Shown: positions 5,836 to 14,111 of the stretch, piece by piece
How the letters are laid out: the number at the start of each line of letters is the position of its first letter
Numbering within the stretch: the stretch's first letter is position 1
Assembly (NCBI RefSeq): GCF_020911865.1
Contig: NZ_CP087131.1
Span: forward strand, 1,488,001 to 1,552,000
Length of the DNA stretch: 64,000 nt
Direction: 5' to 3'
DNA from: Chryseobacterium sp. C-71
GTDB taxonomy: Bacteria; Bacteroidota; Bacteroidia; Flavobacteriales; Weeksellaceae
Notes under the pieces: generated by a model
The model's input: the letters and a program-made list of their open reading frames with translations, nothing else
The model's database searches: none
What the model was told of the DNA's origin: nothing
Made by a program: the position numbers and the translations under genes

Positions 5836-5909
5836 TGACCTCGACAGGGATCGAACCTGTAACCCTGGGTTTAGAAAACCCATGCTCTATCCAATTGAGC
5901 TACGAGATC
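5836..5909 (-). tRNA. tRNA-Arg (TCT)
   Basis: A 74-nt cloverleaf: acceptor GATCTCG/CGAGGTC, anticodon loop TTTCTAA in stem TGGGT/ACCCA, T-arm ACAGG TTCGATC CCTGT, discriminator A. Confidence 0.9.
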
Positions 5910-5913
5910 TTTG

Positions 5914-5987
5914 TAACCCCAGAAAGATTTGAACTTTCAACCCCCGGTTTAAAAGACCGGTGCTCTAACCATTTGAGCTATGAGATT
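5914..5987 (-). tRNA. tRNA-Lys (TTT)
   Basis: A 74-nt cloverleaf: acceptor AATCTCA/TGGGGTT with wobbles, anticodon loop CTTTTAA in stem CCGGT/ACCGG, T-arm GAAAG/CTTTC with non-standard loop TTCAAAT, discriminator A. Confidence 0.87.
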
Positions 5988-5994
5988 CTATTTG

Positions 5995-6068
5995 TAATCT
6001 TAGAAGGGCTCGAACCTTCAACCTTTGGTGTCGTAAACCAACGCTCTATCCAATTGAGCTACAAGATT
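5995..6068 (-). tRNA. tRNA-Arg (ACG)
   Basis: A 74-nt cloverleaf: acceptor AATCTTG/TAAGATT, anticodon loop TTACGAC in stem TTGGT/ACCAA, T-arm GAAGG TTCGAGC CCTTC, discriminator A. Confidence 0.9.
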
Positions 6069-6076
6069 ATCTTTTG

Positions 6077-6150
6077 TAATCTCAGAAGGACTCGAACCTT
6101 CAACCTTCGGCGTATCAGACCGATGCTCCAATCCATTGAGCTATGAGATT
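6077..6150 (-). tRNA. tRNA-Ile (GAT)
   Basis: A 74-nt cloverleaf: perfect acceptor AATCTCA/TGAGATT, anticodon loop CTGATAC in stem TCGGT/GCCGA, T-arm GAAGG TTCGAGT CCTTC, discriminator A. Confidence 0.9.
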
Positions 6151-6159
6151 TTCACTTTT

Positions 6160-6232
6160 GGGTATCTCCGGGGATCGAACCCTGTTCTCCGGTTCCACAG
6201 ACCGACGCTTTACCAAATAAGCTAAAGAAACC
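6160..6232 (-). tRNA. tRNA-His (GTG), first gene of the array
   Basis: A 73-nt cloverleaf: acceptor GGTTTCT/AGATACC (one T-T mismatch), anticodon loop CTGTGGA, discriminator C as in His tRNAs. The base before the 5' end is T, so the usual encoded G-1 is missing. A terminator ends only one base upstream. Confidence 0.82.
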
Positions 6233-6233
6233 A

Positions 6234-6264
6234 TAAAAAAAGCGCCTCTTTTCGGGAGGCGCTT
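6234..6264 (-). terminator. Terminator/attenuator abutting tRNA-His
   Basis: On the minus strand AAGCGCCTC pairs perfectly with GAGGCGCTT and is followed by seven T, ending one base before tRNA-His. Transcripts from the promoter near 6483 and the 41-codon ORF must pass it to reach the tRNA array, so it may act as an attenuator. Confidence 0.7.
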
Positions 6265-6289
6265 TATATATTTTTGACGTGTCGCTACA

Positions 6290-6415
6290 TTAGCTGACCC
6301 ATTTATATAAGCACCTTTTATCCACAAATTCACTATCAAGAATACATGCAAGTCCCATCGGCTCTTGTCCGTGTCGTCTTGAATACTGATTAGATATGTT
6401 ATGTAATTGTTTCAT
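6290..6415 (-). CDS. 41-residue ORF upstream of the tRNA array
   Basis: A short ORF starting MKQLHNISNQYSRRHGQEP and ending CLYKWVS. It has a near-consensus promoter about 70 nt upstream (6483-6514) and a strong terminator 26 nt downstream. I do not recognise the peptide. It could be a leader peptide whose translation controls read-through into the array, a small toxin or defence peptide, or chance. The tidy promoter-ORF-terminator layout is the main support. Confidence 0.45.
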   Translation of the reverse strand: MKQLHNISNQYSRRHGQEPMGLACILDSEFVDKRCLYKWVS

Positions 6416-6482
6416 TATATTCTTGTTGTTTAAAATTGTTTTTTGAAAAGATTAAAAACGTGTTGCTTTTAATTTTCGGTTG

Positions 6483-6514
6483 CAAAGTAAGTATGATTTT
6501 TTTTAACTCACAAA
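6483..6514 (-). promoter_or_regulatory. Candidate promoter of the small ORF/tRNA array
   Basis: On the minus strand TTTG is followed after 20 nt by TTACTTTG, close to the flavobacterial pattern TTTG-N20-TAnnTTTG. The rest of the 384-nt gene-free stretch 6416-6799 is AT-rich, apart from the terminator at 6742. Confidence 0.45.
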
Positions 6515-6741
6515 TTTATTTTTCAATTAACTATTTGAAAATCAATTAATTATAATTAAAATTTAGAGTAGAGTATTTCTGTCCGTAATATTTTACAGAT
6601 ATCTTAATTACCTAAATGACTGTCTCTCATCGGGTTATTGATCACGCTTTATTTTCTTATTAATTGTTCATTTTTGGTTAAATAATTTTCACTTTTATGG
6701 TTATTTTTTTTCATTCTAAATAATTTCTGCCCTAAAAACAC

Positions 6742-6768
6742 AAAAAACGCCCCGATCATCAAGGCGTT
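6742..6768 (-). terminator. Terminator of the 42-residue small ORF
   Basis: On the minus strand AACGCC pairs with GGCGTT and is followed by TTTTTG and further T-rich sequence. It lies about 31 nt after the small ORF at 6800. Confidence 0.6.
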
Positions 6769-6799
6769 TCTGCAGTATTTTGATTAAATTTTTACGATT

Positions 6800-6928
6800 T
6801 TACAGTAAATAATTTTCAAAGCAAGCACATTTCGCCTCATCTAATATCATCCATTCATATCCAAACGATCCCTTTAGTACAGGGCGATCGCATAGATTTA
6901 AACTGATATGTGCTCTTTGTATTGTCAT
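6800..6928 (-). CDS. 42-residue small ORF of unknown function
   Basis: Starts MTIQRAHISLNLCDRP and ends CFENYLL. The ATG at 6926 is preferred because a good -7 box (TATCTTTG, 6942-6949) lies just upstream, while a longer reading would start before the promoter. With the terminator at 6742 it forms a complete small transcription unit next to the tRNA array. No family recognised; it contains three cysteines. Confidence 0.45.
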   Translation of the reverse strand: MTIQRAHISLNLCDRPVLKGSFGYEWMILDEAKCACFENYLL

Positions 6929-6941
6929 TATTATATTGGTG

Positions 6942-6949
6942 CAAAGATA
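6942..6949 (-). promoter_or_regulatory. -7 promoter box TATCTTTG
   Basis: Exact match to the Bacteroidetes -7 consensus TAnnTTTG on the minus strand, 13 nt before the ATG of the 42-residue ORF. No clear TTG -33 box is seen. Confidence 0.55.
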
Positions 6950-6977
6950 AATGTTTTTCTTAATAGTTGTTAATTTT

Positions 6978-7066
6978 GTCATTGCGAGAAGCAAAGCTAG
7001 GAAGCAATCTTGAGCATAAAATGGGTTTATTTAATTTAGATTGCTTCACCTTCGGTTCGCAATGAC
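6978..7066. repeat. Imperfect inverted repeat (GTCATTGCGA type)
   Basis: GTCATTGCGAGAAGCAAAG...GAAGCAATCT on the left mirrors AGATTGCTTC...GCAATGAC on the right. This kind of palindromic intergenic repeat is widespread in bacterial genomes. It sits after the 3' end of the MoxR-associated operon. Confidence 0.7.
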
Positions 7067-7087
7067 AGAAGCGTATTTTTTTTACTT

Positions 7088-8107
7088 CTAATACCTAAAC
7101 ATTCTATTTCGTCCTGTTTTATACCTCGAAATATCTTTTAAAATCACATCATCATCAGGATTAAAATGTTTTAATTCATTGACGATTTCGGAACGGCTGT
7201 TGATATTTTCTGCAATGATATTGTAGGCAATATTTCTTGTGGATTTTTGTAGTCGCTGATCTTTTTTAAACTCAATTTTCATGGCTTCCAAATACACTAT
7301 TTTTTTATCAGGAGATGTATTTTCATATAAATACTGAATTTCCTTTTCTAGTTGACCGATTTCAGAAATATTTGCAAAATAATTTTGAAGACAATTGAAT
7401 GCTTCTTTATTTTCCTTCCAGCCTTGTAAAAGTATTTGTTGGGCTTCGTTCGGTTTATCCATTTTATTTCGATATACCAAAGAGGCTTTTACCATCTGAT
7501 GGCTCTGCAGATAATCATCTACTACCATTTGATAAAAGATCAATGCATTTTCAGAATCGTTAATTTCTTTGTATAAATCACCTACTTTTTCTTTTTGTTG
7601 AAGCTCTTTGTATAAAATAATCGCTTTATCATATTGTTTTGCTTTCACATAACAGTTGGCTGCATCTGCTTTGCTTAGTACTTTTTTCAAAAAAACAACT
7701 GCTGCTTCGTTATAAAAACCACCTTCCTCTAATGTTGCGGCAGCACGATAATTATCTTTTAAAAGATTCATGTAAACAATAGCCGCTTTTTTGTATTCGT
7801 TATCTTCAATGTGTTTTCTGGCTATATCTTCATATATACTTCGCAGTTTATCAAACAATGAAGTATCTATAGACAAACCACCGCCTCCATAATTTTTTGT
7901 TGGAGGAGGCTGAGGATCTTTCTCCTGATTTTGCAAAAGAACGATAAGCACAATGGCAGCTGCGGCAAAAAATATAAATTTGAACAAACTTCCTATAACA
8001 GTTGAGAGATCTGTTTGAGATAATTGTGCAAAAATCGCAATCAATTTAAAAATTACAAGAACAAAAAAGGCCGTCAAAAACTTTTCTATAAACTTTTGCT
8101 TTTTCAT
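7088..8107 (-). CDS. Membrane-anchored TPR-like repeat protein of MoxR operon
   Basis: A 339-residue protein with two N-terminal membrane segments (about residues 9-27 and 39-60), a proline/glycine linker, and then helical repeats resembling tetratricopeptide units (for example YKKAAIVYMNLLKDNY, FYNEAAVVFLKKVL, YDKAIILYKELQ). The start overlaps the end of the 560-residue gene by four bases, so the two are translated together. It is the last gene of the MoxR/vWA operon and probably a scaffold on the inner face of the membrane. Function within the complex is inferred. Confidence 0.65.
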   Translation of the reverse strand: MKKQKFIEKFLTAFFVLVIFKLIAIFAQLSQTDLSTVIGSLFKFIFFAAAAIVLIVLLQNQEKDPQPPPTKNYGGGGLSIDTSLFDKLRSIYEDIARKHIEDNEYKKAAIVYMNLLKDNYRAAATLEEGGFYNEAAVVFLKKVLSKADAANCYVKAKQYDKAIILYKELQQKEKVGDLYKEINDSENALIFYQMVVDDYLQSHQMVKASLVYRNKMDKPNEAQQILLQGWKENKEAFNCLQNYFANISEIGQLEKEIQYLYENTSPDKKIVYLEAMKIEFKKDQRLQKSTRNIAYNIIAENINSRSEIVNELKHFNPDDDVILKDISRYKTGRNRMFRY

Positions 8108-9786
8108 TTCTTTCCTGATTTTAAAATATCCATATCTTCACTGAATAAACGGTAAAGAAGAACCAATACGCCAATAATTAATATCCAAACCAGCCAATTG
8201 TATCCGAAAGCGGCAATCAAAGGATAAAAAATATACAGCAAGGTACTTCCCAATATAACAATCAAGATTAGTTTAATACTTTCCGAAACATAACTTCCTC
8301 CCATATCAAACGGCTTTTTCCTGATAAAGTAAGAATACACGCCCACAAGACCTACAACGGCAAGCAACAGCCAAACAATTTCGGAAAAGGAAATCTCTTT
8401 TTTAACATGAGCATCCTCTGTTGCTTTTAAAGCATCGTTTTGCAGATTATCATTAAAGACGATTTGAGGATCAGTTTCATGGTTTGTGCCATAAATCCTT
8501 GCAAGAGAATCACTGATCGTTGTTTTTCTCATTTCCAGAATATCATCAGCTAGAAGTTTTTTAGATATTTTAGACATCTTGTTTGAAGGGTCTTTCTGAA
8601 TAGAATCCAGAATTTTTTTATGGTAATTTTTTGTTTTAAGATCTACTACATATTCAATTTTTTTCAGGTACATTTTTTTTAATGAATCTCTGAATTTCTT
8701 TTCTTTGGCTCTGTATTCTTGAATTTTCCAAAGCATTGCTTCTTTTCCTCCTTCGCTATTGAACGTTTGTTTATAATCATTAACCAACCAGCGTCTTTCA
8801 TTTCCAAATACAGAATCAACCTTCATATCGATAGCGGTAAAACCGGATTGAAAAATCAGCCCATCGTTATTTTCTGTCTCTGGAGCCGTTTCAACAGTGT
8901 TCTCGTTATATAAATCTGTAGAAACCTGTTCTTTTGATGCCTGCTCTTTACCAAATTCAAAAGCGAAAATAATCACTACAATAAGTGCTAGGAAAACGGC
9001 AAACATCTTTTGTGCCCCTGTCATTTTCAATGGTGATCTTTCATTTTGCGCTCCATCACCTTTCTCACCTCCGGCACCACCAAACATCCCCCAATCGAAA
9101 TTCCCAAAACCGCCTCGCAATGTAGAATGAATATCCAATGGAATTCCTAAATAAACTGCCCGCTCAGGATACTTTGTAATGTATTCTATATATTTCAGAA
9201 TCTCAGCCTGATCTCCAGCTTTTAGCTTTTCCAAATCGAATGGCAGATTTTTCATCCAATCTTCATCTGTTGTAGGATTGAGAAGCTGCTCCAGCAATTC
9301 ATCATCATTCATATCCACTTTAAAACTTCTGATTCTTTGTGGAATGAAAACACTATTCGATGGCTTTTTTAATTTTGCTTCTGTTATTGGCGATTCCTGT
9401 AATAATGTTACCCAATCTATTGTTTCATTTAATTTAACTAATCCGAAATCAGGATGCATGATGATGTATTGAGCTTCAATATTTCTCCAGTCTTCTGAAT
9501 TTATTTTTGGATAAAAATCGGTGTTTTCAGGAATGAACAATTGATTATCAAAACATTGAAAATAAGAATTCTTTCCAATTTCTTCAGGAGCTTGACCTCC
9601 AAAAATAAGAAAGAAGCCATACAAAATATTCGGTTCAAGAGAAGGAATAGCAAAGGTCTGTACAACGTTAAGATCAATTCCCAATGATTCTATTTCACGA
9701 AACCATATCAAAGGTGAAGCACTTCTGATGAGAAGGCCTCTTTTGGGATAACTGTTTTTCGGAAAAGGTTTAATCTTCAACTCCAT
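8104..9786 (-). CDS. Multi-membrane-segment bpX-like partner of the MoxR/vWA system
   Basis: A 560-residue protein of no familiar enzyme class. A soluble N-terminal domain (to about residue 250) begins with KPFPKNSYPKRGLL. A glycine-rich stretch leads to a first membrane segment (near 258-275), then a charged coiled-coil-like region, and three more hydrophobic segments near 470-550. It overlaps the vWA gene by 17 nt and the TPR-like gene by 4 nt. Its position matches the variable bpX partners of MoxR-vWA-beta-propeller ternary systems. That assignment rests on gene context, not on a recognised domain. Confidence 0.5.
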   Translation of the reverse strand: MELKIKPFPKNSYPKRGLLIRSASPLIWFREIESLGIDLNVVQTFAIPSLEPNILYGFFLIFGGQAPEEIGKNSYFQCFDNQLFIPENTDFYPKINSEDWRNIEAQYIIMHPDFGLVKLNETIDWVTLLQESPITEAKLKKPSNSVFIPQRIRSFKVDMNDDELLEQLLNPTTDEDWMKNLPFDLEKLKAGDQAEILKYIEYITKYPERAVYLGIPLDIHSTLRGGFGNFDWGMFGGAGGEKGDGAQNERSPLKMTGAQKMFAVFLALIVVIIFAFEFGKEQASKEQVSTDLYNENTVETAPETENNDGLIFQSGFTAIDMKVDSVFGNERRWLVNDYKQTFNSEGGKEAMLWKIQEYRAKEKKFRDSLKKMYLKKIEYVVDLKTKNYHKKILDSIQKDPSNKMSKISKKLLADDILEMRKTTISDSLARIYGTNHETDPQIVFNDNLQNDALKATEDAHVKKEISFSEIVWLLLAVVGLVGVYSYFIRKKPFDMGGSYVSESIKLILIVILGSTLLYIFYPLIAAFGYNWLVWILIIGVLVLLYRLFSEDMDILKSGKK

Positions 9787-12169
9787 ACTCCAATACTTGA
9801 TCTATAAAAGGTTGTAAGTAAGCTTCGTACATTTCTGCAATCGTTTTTACTTTCAGCAGCGTATGATCTGGCAGGTAATATTCATAGCCTCCAAACTCCG
9901 CCTCAGAAGCTAAAGCCATCCCAGTATGCCTTGAAGTCGGCACATAAAATTCGGGAATATTGGCATTAATACTTCTGAAAGTAAGCATTCCGCGAGAGTC
10001 TGCAATAATTTCGCTTCCGTCTGAAAAAGTGAACTTATTTTTATTCTGATTGGCAACCATCACAATGGGAGATTGGTTTTTATACTGCGCCATTGAACTT
10101 CCCCAAAACTTTAATTCATATTTAGAAATCACCAAATTATTATTATCATTAATTCCAATCGTGGTAAAGTTGCTGGTAAATTTATAATTGTTCTGCTTTA
10201 ATTTATCGACTTCAATCTTTAATTTTTCTATATTTTTATGAATTTCAGGATCATTTTTCACCAAATCTACAGATACTTCACCTTCAAGATTAATCATAAA
10301 AATTGTAGGTAAATTATTTTGATGCAAATAAAAATATCTGTCGAAATAGACCAATTCCATATTTAACGGAATATCAAAACCGGAAACATTAAGCTCGGAA
10401 TATTCTTTAGTTTCAATATTCAGTTTTGAAATGAGTTTTTTATCCTGTTGATATTGACATAAAATAAACTGTTGCTGTTTATTTTTAGCCAAAGCAAATA
10501 TTCCTCTGTCTTTCACAGATATATTTTCAAACAAAACCTCGCAGCCACGAAGAATTTTATAAATTTCATAATAATCTCTATTGTAATAATTATCTGAAAG
10601 ATATGTTCTCAGCAATTGCTTTTTACTGCTTAAAATAAAAAATTCTCCTTCATACATAAACTTTGCAATCTGTTGCTGCGGAAGCGGGAAAAGTAAAGGA
10701 TAATTGAGAGGAACATCTGTTTTTTCACCTTTAATATTCTGGCTCACTGAACTTTTACTTTTTCGGTGCGGCGGATCTGCCCAAAGTTCCTTCAGTGGAA
10801 GTATAATCTTTTGAATGTGCTTTCTTGCTCCTAGATGGTGTTTATAAAAATTCAGTTCGCCATCTGCCGACGTGGTTACCAAAAACTTCAGTCGGTTTCT
10901 GTTTTCATGAATCACTTTTTGCAGATTTTCATTCGCTAAATTTTCATGATTGGTGATAAAGAAAACTTCCAGATCTTTTTCTGTACGTTCTTTTTTGAAG
11001 AATAAATCTAATGCTTCCGAAACATCTAATGTTCCGCTTACCAAATTCAGATTTTCAATAACCTCTTCCACACGGTCTAATGTCATAGCAATGCTTGATT
11101 GCCCCAAAGCATACACCTTACACTCCGAATGTGCTTTCGGATGTTTGATAACAGCAAGGGCTGAAGCGAAAGACAAAACTTTCGGGGTTCCCCAGTTTTT
11201 CAGAGAAGTATCTATTAAAATAATTCTTTCAAAAACATTTTCTTCGGGCGGAATTTCACGTTGAATATATAATGCTTCATTATTCGCCACACGATTTATA
11301 AAAACCTCATCTTCATTGGCAAATTCTGACAACAGCATTCTGTGAAGATCTCCTTTGTTGGTAATATCAGAAATGCCGCCAAACGGTTGTGCGCCGGGAG
11401 AAAGATGCCGCATCGGGATTTTCAGTCCGCTCCAGATTCTTTTAATTAAGCTTCCTATCTGAAAAGTTTTAGGCTCTTCAATAAGTTCCTGAATAAAGTC
11501 TTTTTCAGATTCTGTTGTGGTTTGTTGTTCTCCTATTTCTTCTTTAATTTCCGGTTCGTCAACTAAACCACGCATGGCTTTAATAATTGATTCTGTCGTC
11601 GGAAATTTTTTGTGAATAAATGATAGCGTCTCAATATCTTTATGGTAAACATCGTTTGTCAGCGGAAGCTTATGAGCAGCATCAGCAATCTTATGAGATC
11701 CTCTGAAATAAGAGGTCAAAATGTATTCTGAGTCTTTAGCAGAAACCGAGTAACCAGAATCTTTAAAAATAGTCTGAAAAAGATTGATCCTGTTTTGCCC
11801 TTTCTTCATCGAATTCCCTATTTTACTAAGATTTCCAAGCAATTGACAGGCGTTTTGAATATCAAGATTAAAGGTACTTTTTTCCTCAGTCCTATATTTT
11901 CTCAAAAAATAAAAAACTCCATCCAGATTCAGATAGCCGTCCTGAGTTGCATACATTGTCAGAAGAAAAGCCCCAAAATGTGGAAAACCCTGCGGTTGAA
12001 GTTCTTTTAAAACTTCAATAATGTACGGTCTGTAAGCAATCGCTCCTCCTCCATGAGGAACAGAAATCAGATTATTCTCAAGATATCCCGACAAGTCACG
12101 GACATCCTTATCTGTGATCCACTCCCAGAAATAATCTTCGTATGATTGAAAATATTCTTTTACATTCAT
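9770..12169 (-). CDS. vWA / beta-propeller protein of a MoxR ternary system
   Basis: A 799-residue protein. An alpha-helical N-terminal part (to about 200) is followed by a linker and a von Willebrand A-like domain beginning at about 313 with RIILIDTSLKNWG, where IDTS takes the place of the metal-site DxSxS motif. From about 470 the sequence is beta-rich with repeated short strands (FFILSSKKQ, GIFALAKNKQQ, YFYLHQNN), consistent with a propeller. It overlaps the 245-residue gene by four bases. vWA proteins usually work with MoxR AAA+ ATPases in assembly or remodelling. The vWA call is likely; the propeller is inferred from strand pattern. Confidence 0.65.
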   Translation of the reverse strand: MNVKEYFQSYEDYFWEWITDKDVRDLSGYLENNLISVPHGGGAIAYRPYIIEVLKELQPQGFPHFGAFLLTMYATQDGYLNLDGVFYFLRKYRTEEKSTFNLDIQNACQLLGNLSKIGNSMKKGQNRINLFQTIFKDSGYSVSAKDSEYILTSYFRGSHKIADAAHKLPLTNDVYHKDIETLSFIHKKFPTTESIIKAMRGLVDEPEIKEEIGEQQTTTESEKDFIQELIEEPKTFQIGSLIKRIWSGLKIPMRHLSPGAQPFGGISDITNKGDLHRMLLSEFANEDEVFINRVANNEALYIQREIPPEENVFERIILIDTSLKNWGTPKVLSFASALAVIKHPKAHSECKVYALGQSSIAMTLDRVEEVIENLNLVSGTLDVSEALDLFFKKERTEKDLEVFFITNHENLANENLQKVIHENRNRLKFLVTTSADGELNFYKHHLGARKHIQKIILPLKELWADPPHRKSKSSVSQNIKGEKTDVPLNYPLLFPLPQQQIAKFMYEGEFFILSSKKQLLRTYLSDNYYNRDYYEIYKILRGCEVLFENISVKDRGIFALAKNKQQQFILCQYQQDKKLISKLNIETKEYSELNVSGFDIPLNMELVYFDRYFYLHQNNLPTIFMINLEGEVSVDLVKNDPEIHKNIEKLKIEVDKLKQNNYKFTSNFTTIGINDNNNLVISKYELKFWGSSMAQYKNQSPIVMVANQNKNKFTFSDGSEIIADSRGMLTFRSINANIPEFYVPTSRHTGMALASEAEFGGYEYYLPDHTLLKVKTIAEMYEAYLQPFIDQVLEYGVED

Positions 12170-12903
12170 TCTCTGGCTTTTTGAGTCAAACGAAACGAGC
12201 TTACGGAGAGTTTTCGGAAATCAATTTTATCGATAGCCAAATAGCTTCCATTTTCGCTCCAGACTATTAATTTATCGGAATCTTCATTGTATTTTTTCTG
12301 TAATAATGAGCTCAGATTTTTAAATTCAAAATCAAATCCGCTTGGTAAAAGATGACCGTCTTTCATCCAAAAAGTTTTCCCCGGAAAACCTAGTAAAGGA
12401 GTTCCTAAAAATAACGCTTTGTCATCGATGATCATCCATTGCAATTTTTCAAGCTTAAATTTTGGAAGTTCAATGATTTTATCTTTAACATCATCAATTA
12501 AACATAAAAGTGCCGCTGCAGGATGTTCATTTTCTCCTTTCTTTAGATAAACTTCAATCTTTTCCTCAATTCCGAAAAAATTATTATTTGAAACAGGAAA
12601 AGTTAGCTTTAATGCCTTATCAATCGGTGACCAAAGTAAGCCTGTTCTCACTTTTTTACTTGGAACCAACGCATTTTTTCTCAATAAAAGTCCGTTTTTT
12701 AATTCATACAATATAAAATTAGGAAGCTGTCTCAATTCCGAAGAAACGGCTTGTTCAGCTGTAAAGGCTTTCAGCCAGATTACATCATCGTCTCCTGCAA
12801 TCTGAATATTTTTCCAATTGCGGATCGCCCCTAAAGAATATTCATCTTTACGGGGAATCTCAGCCCAAAATTCTTTTAAGCGCTCTGAAGAATCTTCTGC
12901 CAT
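12166..12903 (-). CDS. bpX-type partner protein of the MoxR/vWA system
   Basis: A 245-residue protein, mostly beta-strand in character. The region GTPLLGFPGKTFWMKDGHLL (about 167-186) is distinctive and resembles partner domains of MoxR-vWA-beta-propeller systems. It overlaps the ATPase gene by 28 nt and the vWA gene by 4 nt, so it is certainly part of the unit. No catalytic motif is visible; a role in substrate or partner binding is inference. Confidence 0.55.
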   Translation of the reverse strand: MAEDSSERLKEFWAEIPRKDEYSLGAIRNWKNIQIAGDDDVIWLKAFTAEQAVSSELRQLPNFILYELKNGLLLRKNALVPSKKVRTGLLWSPIDKALKLTFPVSNNNFFGIEEKIEVYLKKGENEHPAAALLCLIDDVKDKIIELPKFKLEKLQWMIIDDKALFLGTPLLGFPGKTFWMKDGHLLPSGFDFEFKNLSSLLQKKYNEDSDKLIVWSENGSYLAIDKIDFRKLSVSSFRLTQKARE

Positions 12904-14009
12904 AAGCTTTCAATTTCTTTTTGAATATACTGTTTCTGTTCTCCATTGGCGATCCAATCGCAACGGGTTTGAAGATATCTCAGTTTGTCTTTTATAACAT
13001 TTTGCTCTTCGAAGCTCAAACTCCCGTTTTCCCATTGATCAAACAGTATCTTCACATCTTTCATCACTTCTTCAGGATTCGGAGTTTTGTTCTGCAATGC
13101 CTGCGGATGAGATTGTGGATTTTCATCTTTTTCAATAACTCTATTGATGATTCCTTCAAGAATTTCAATCTGTTCTTCGGTATCCCAAATATGTTTCAAC
13201 ACCCATAAATCTGAAAGAATGGCTTCATTTCTACCACAGATTAATGCACTTGCGGCGATCAAATTCTGCATTTTTACCGCTCTACGATCCGAAATAGTAA
13301 TTCCTGTATTGCGAAGGTTGATAATGGTATTAAGATATGCTTCATAAATTGGCTTTAAATCTACAGTTTTGCATAATCCCTGAAGTTCTTTTATCTCATG
13401 AGCCAAAATTTCAGGAATGTCTGAATCTATATTGTTTTCAAGTTTTCTTCCTGCCAAAAGAACCTGCTGAAGAAGATCAGGATGTACGTAATCTACATTG
13501 ATTCTTACCAAAAAGCGATCGAATAATGCATTCAAAGCTTCATCTTCGGGAAGAACATTGCTTGCGCCCACAAACATTAACGCCGGCAAATGTTTTGTTT
13601 CTTTTCCTCTTTTGAAAATCTTTTCGTTCAAAGCCATTAAAAGGGAATTCAGAATCGCCGAGTTCGCATTGAAAATTTCATCAAGAAAAACCAGCGATGC
13701 TTCCGGCATCATCCCGTCTGTATTCGTAAAAAGCTCTCCTTCTTTCAGTTTTCTGATATCGAAGGGACCGAAAATCTCGTTCGGTTCTGTGAAACGTGTT
13801 AAAAGATATTCGAAGTTTTTGCCATCTTTTAAGGTTTTTGCTAAAGTTCTTACCAAAACGGACTTTGCTGTTCCCGGAGGTCCGTACAAAAATGCATTTT
13901 CCCTTGCCAGCAAGCAGATTCCAAGTAAATCTACGACATCGTTTTTACCAACGAAAGTGTCTTTTACGTAGTTAAGAACCTTATTTAGTTTTTCAATATT
14001 TTGAGTCAT
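12876..14009 (-). CDS. MoxR-family AAA+ ATPase
   Basis: A 377-residue AAA+ ATPase of the MoxR/RavA group. Walker A is GPPGTAKS at residues 43-50, Walker B is LVFLDEIFNANS, sensor 1 is FVGASNVLPED, and the arginine-finger region follows in ALFDRFLVRI. The C-terminal 100 residues are helical. These ATPases remodel or activate partner vWA proteins. It lies at the head of the overlapping group of genes running to 7088, after a 102-nt gap from the helical protein at 14112. Confidence 0.9.
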   Translation of the reverse strand: MTQNIEKLNKVLNYVKDTFVGKNDVVDLLGICLLARENAFLYGPPGTAKSVLVRTLAKTLKDGKNFEYLLTRFTEPNEIFGPFDIRKLKEGELFTNTDGMMPEASLVFLDEIFNANSAILNSLLMALNEKIFKRGKETKHLPALMFVGASNVLPEDEALNALFDRFLVRINVDYVHPDLLQQVLLAGRKLENNIDSDIPEILAHEIKELQGLCKTVDLKPIYEAYLNTIINLRNTGITISDRRAVKMQNLIAASALICGRNEAILSDLWVLKHIWDTEEQIEILEGIINRVIEKDENPQSHPQALQNKTPNPEEVMKDVKILFDQWENGSLSFEEQNVIKDKLRYLQTRCDWIANGEQKQYIQKEIESLWQKILQSA

Positions 14010-14027
14010 TGTTTCTAATTAATTTTT

Positions 14028-14101
14028 AACGCAAAGAGCGCAAGATTTTTTTTAATATTGATTAGCATATTTTTTTTCGCAAGCGTTCTACTCAGCTAAG
14101 A
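14028..14101. repeat. Intergenic repeat (AACGCAAAG...CTCAGCTAAG type)
   Basis: AACGCAAAG, GCGCAAGATTTTTTT, TTCGCAAGCGTTCTACTCAG. Similar modules occur at 31379, 35201 and, inverted, at 49476. Common filler between genes of this genome. Confidence 0.6.
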
Positions 14102-14111
14102 AATACAGAAA

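Noticed and set aside
5182..6232. The Met and Asp tRNA genes as plain pseudogenes
   Set aside because: The missing 3' halves with correct acceptor and T-stem pairing were found exactly 50 nt further on in both cases, so an insertion explains the data better.
3895..6351. Several ORFs of 60-100 codons in the tRNA array
   Set aside because: They read through tRNA genes (recurring RFELSTPGL-like text comes from T-arms) and are not genes.
723..7066. Prophage or integrative element carrying the tRNA array
   Set aside because: No integrase, capsid, terminase, relaxase or attachment-site duplication is visible in the window, although such an origin outside the window cannot be excluded.
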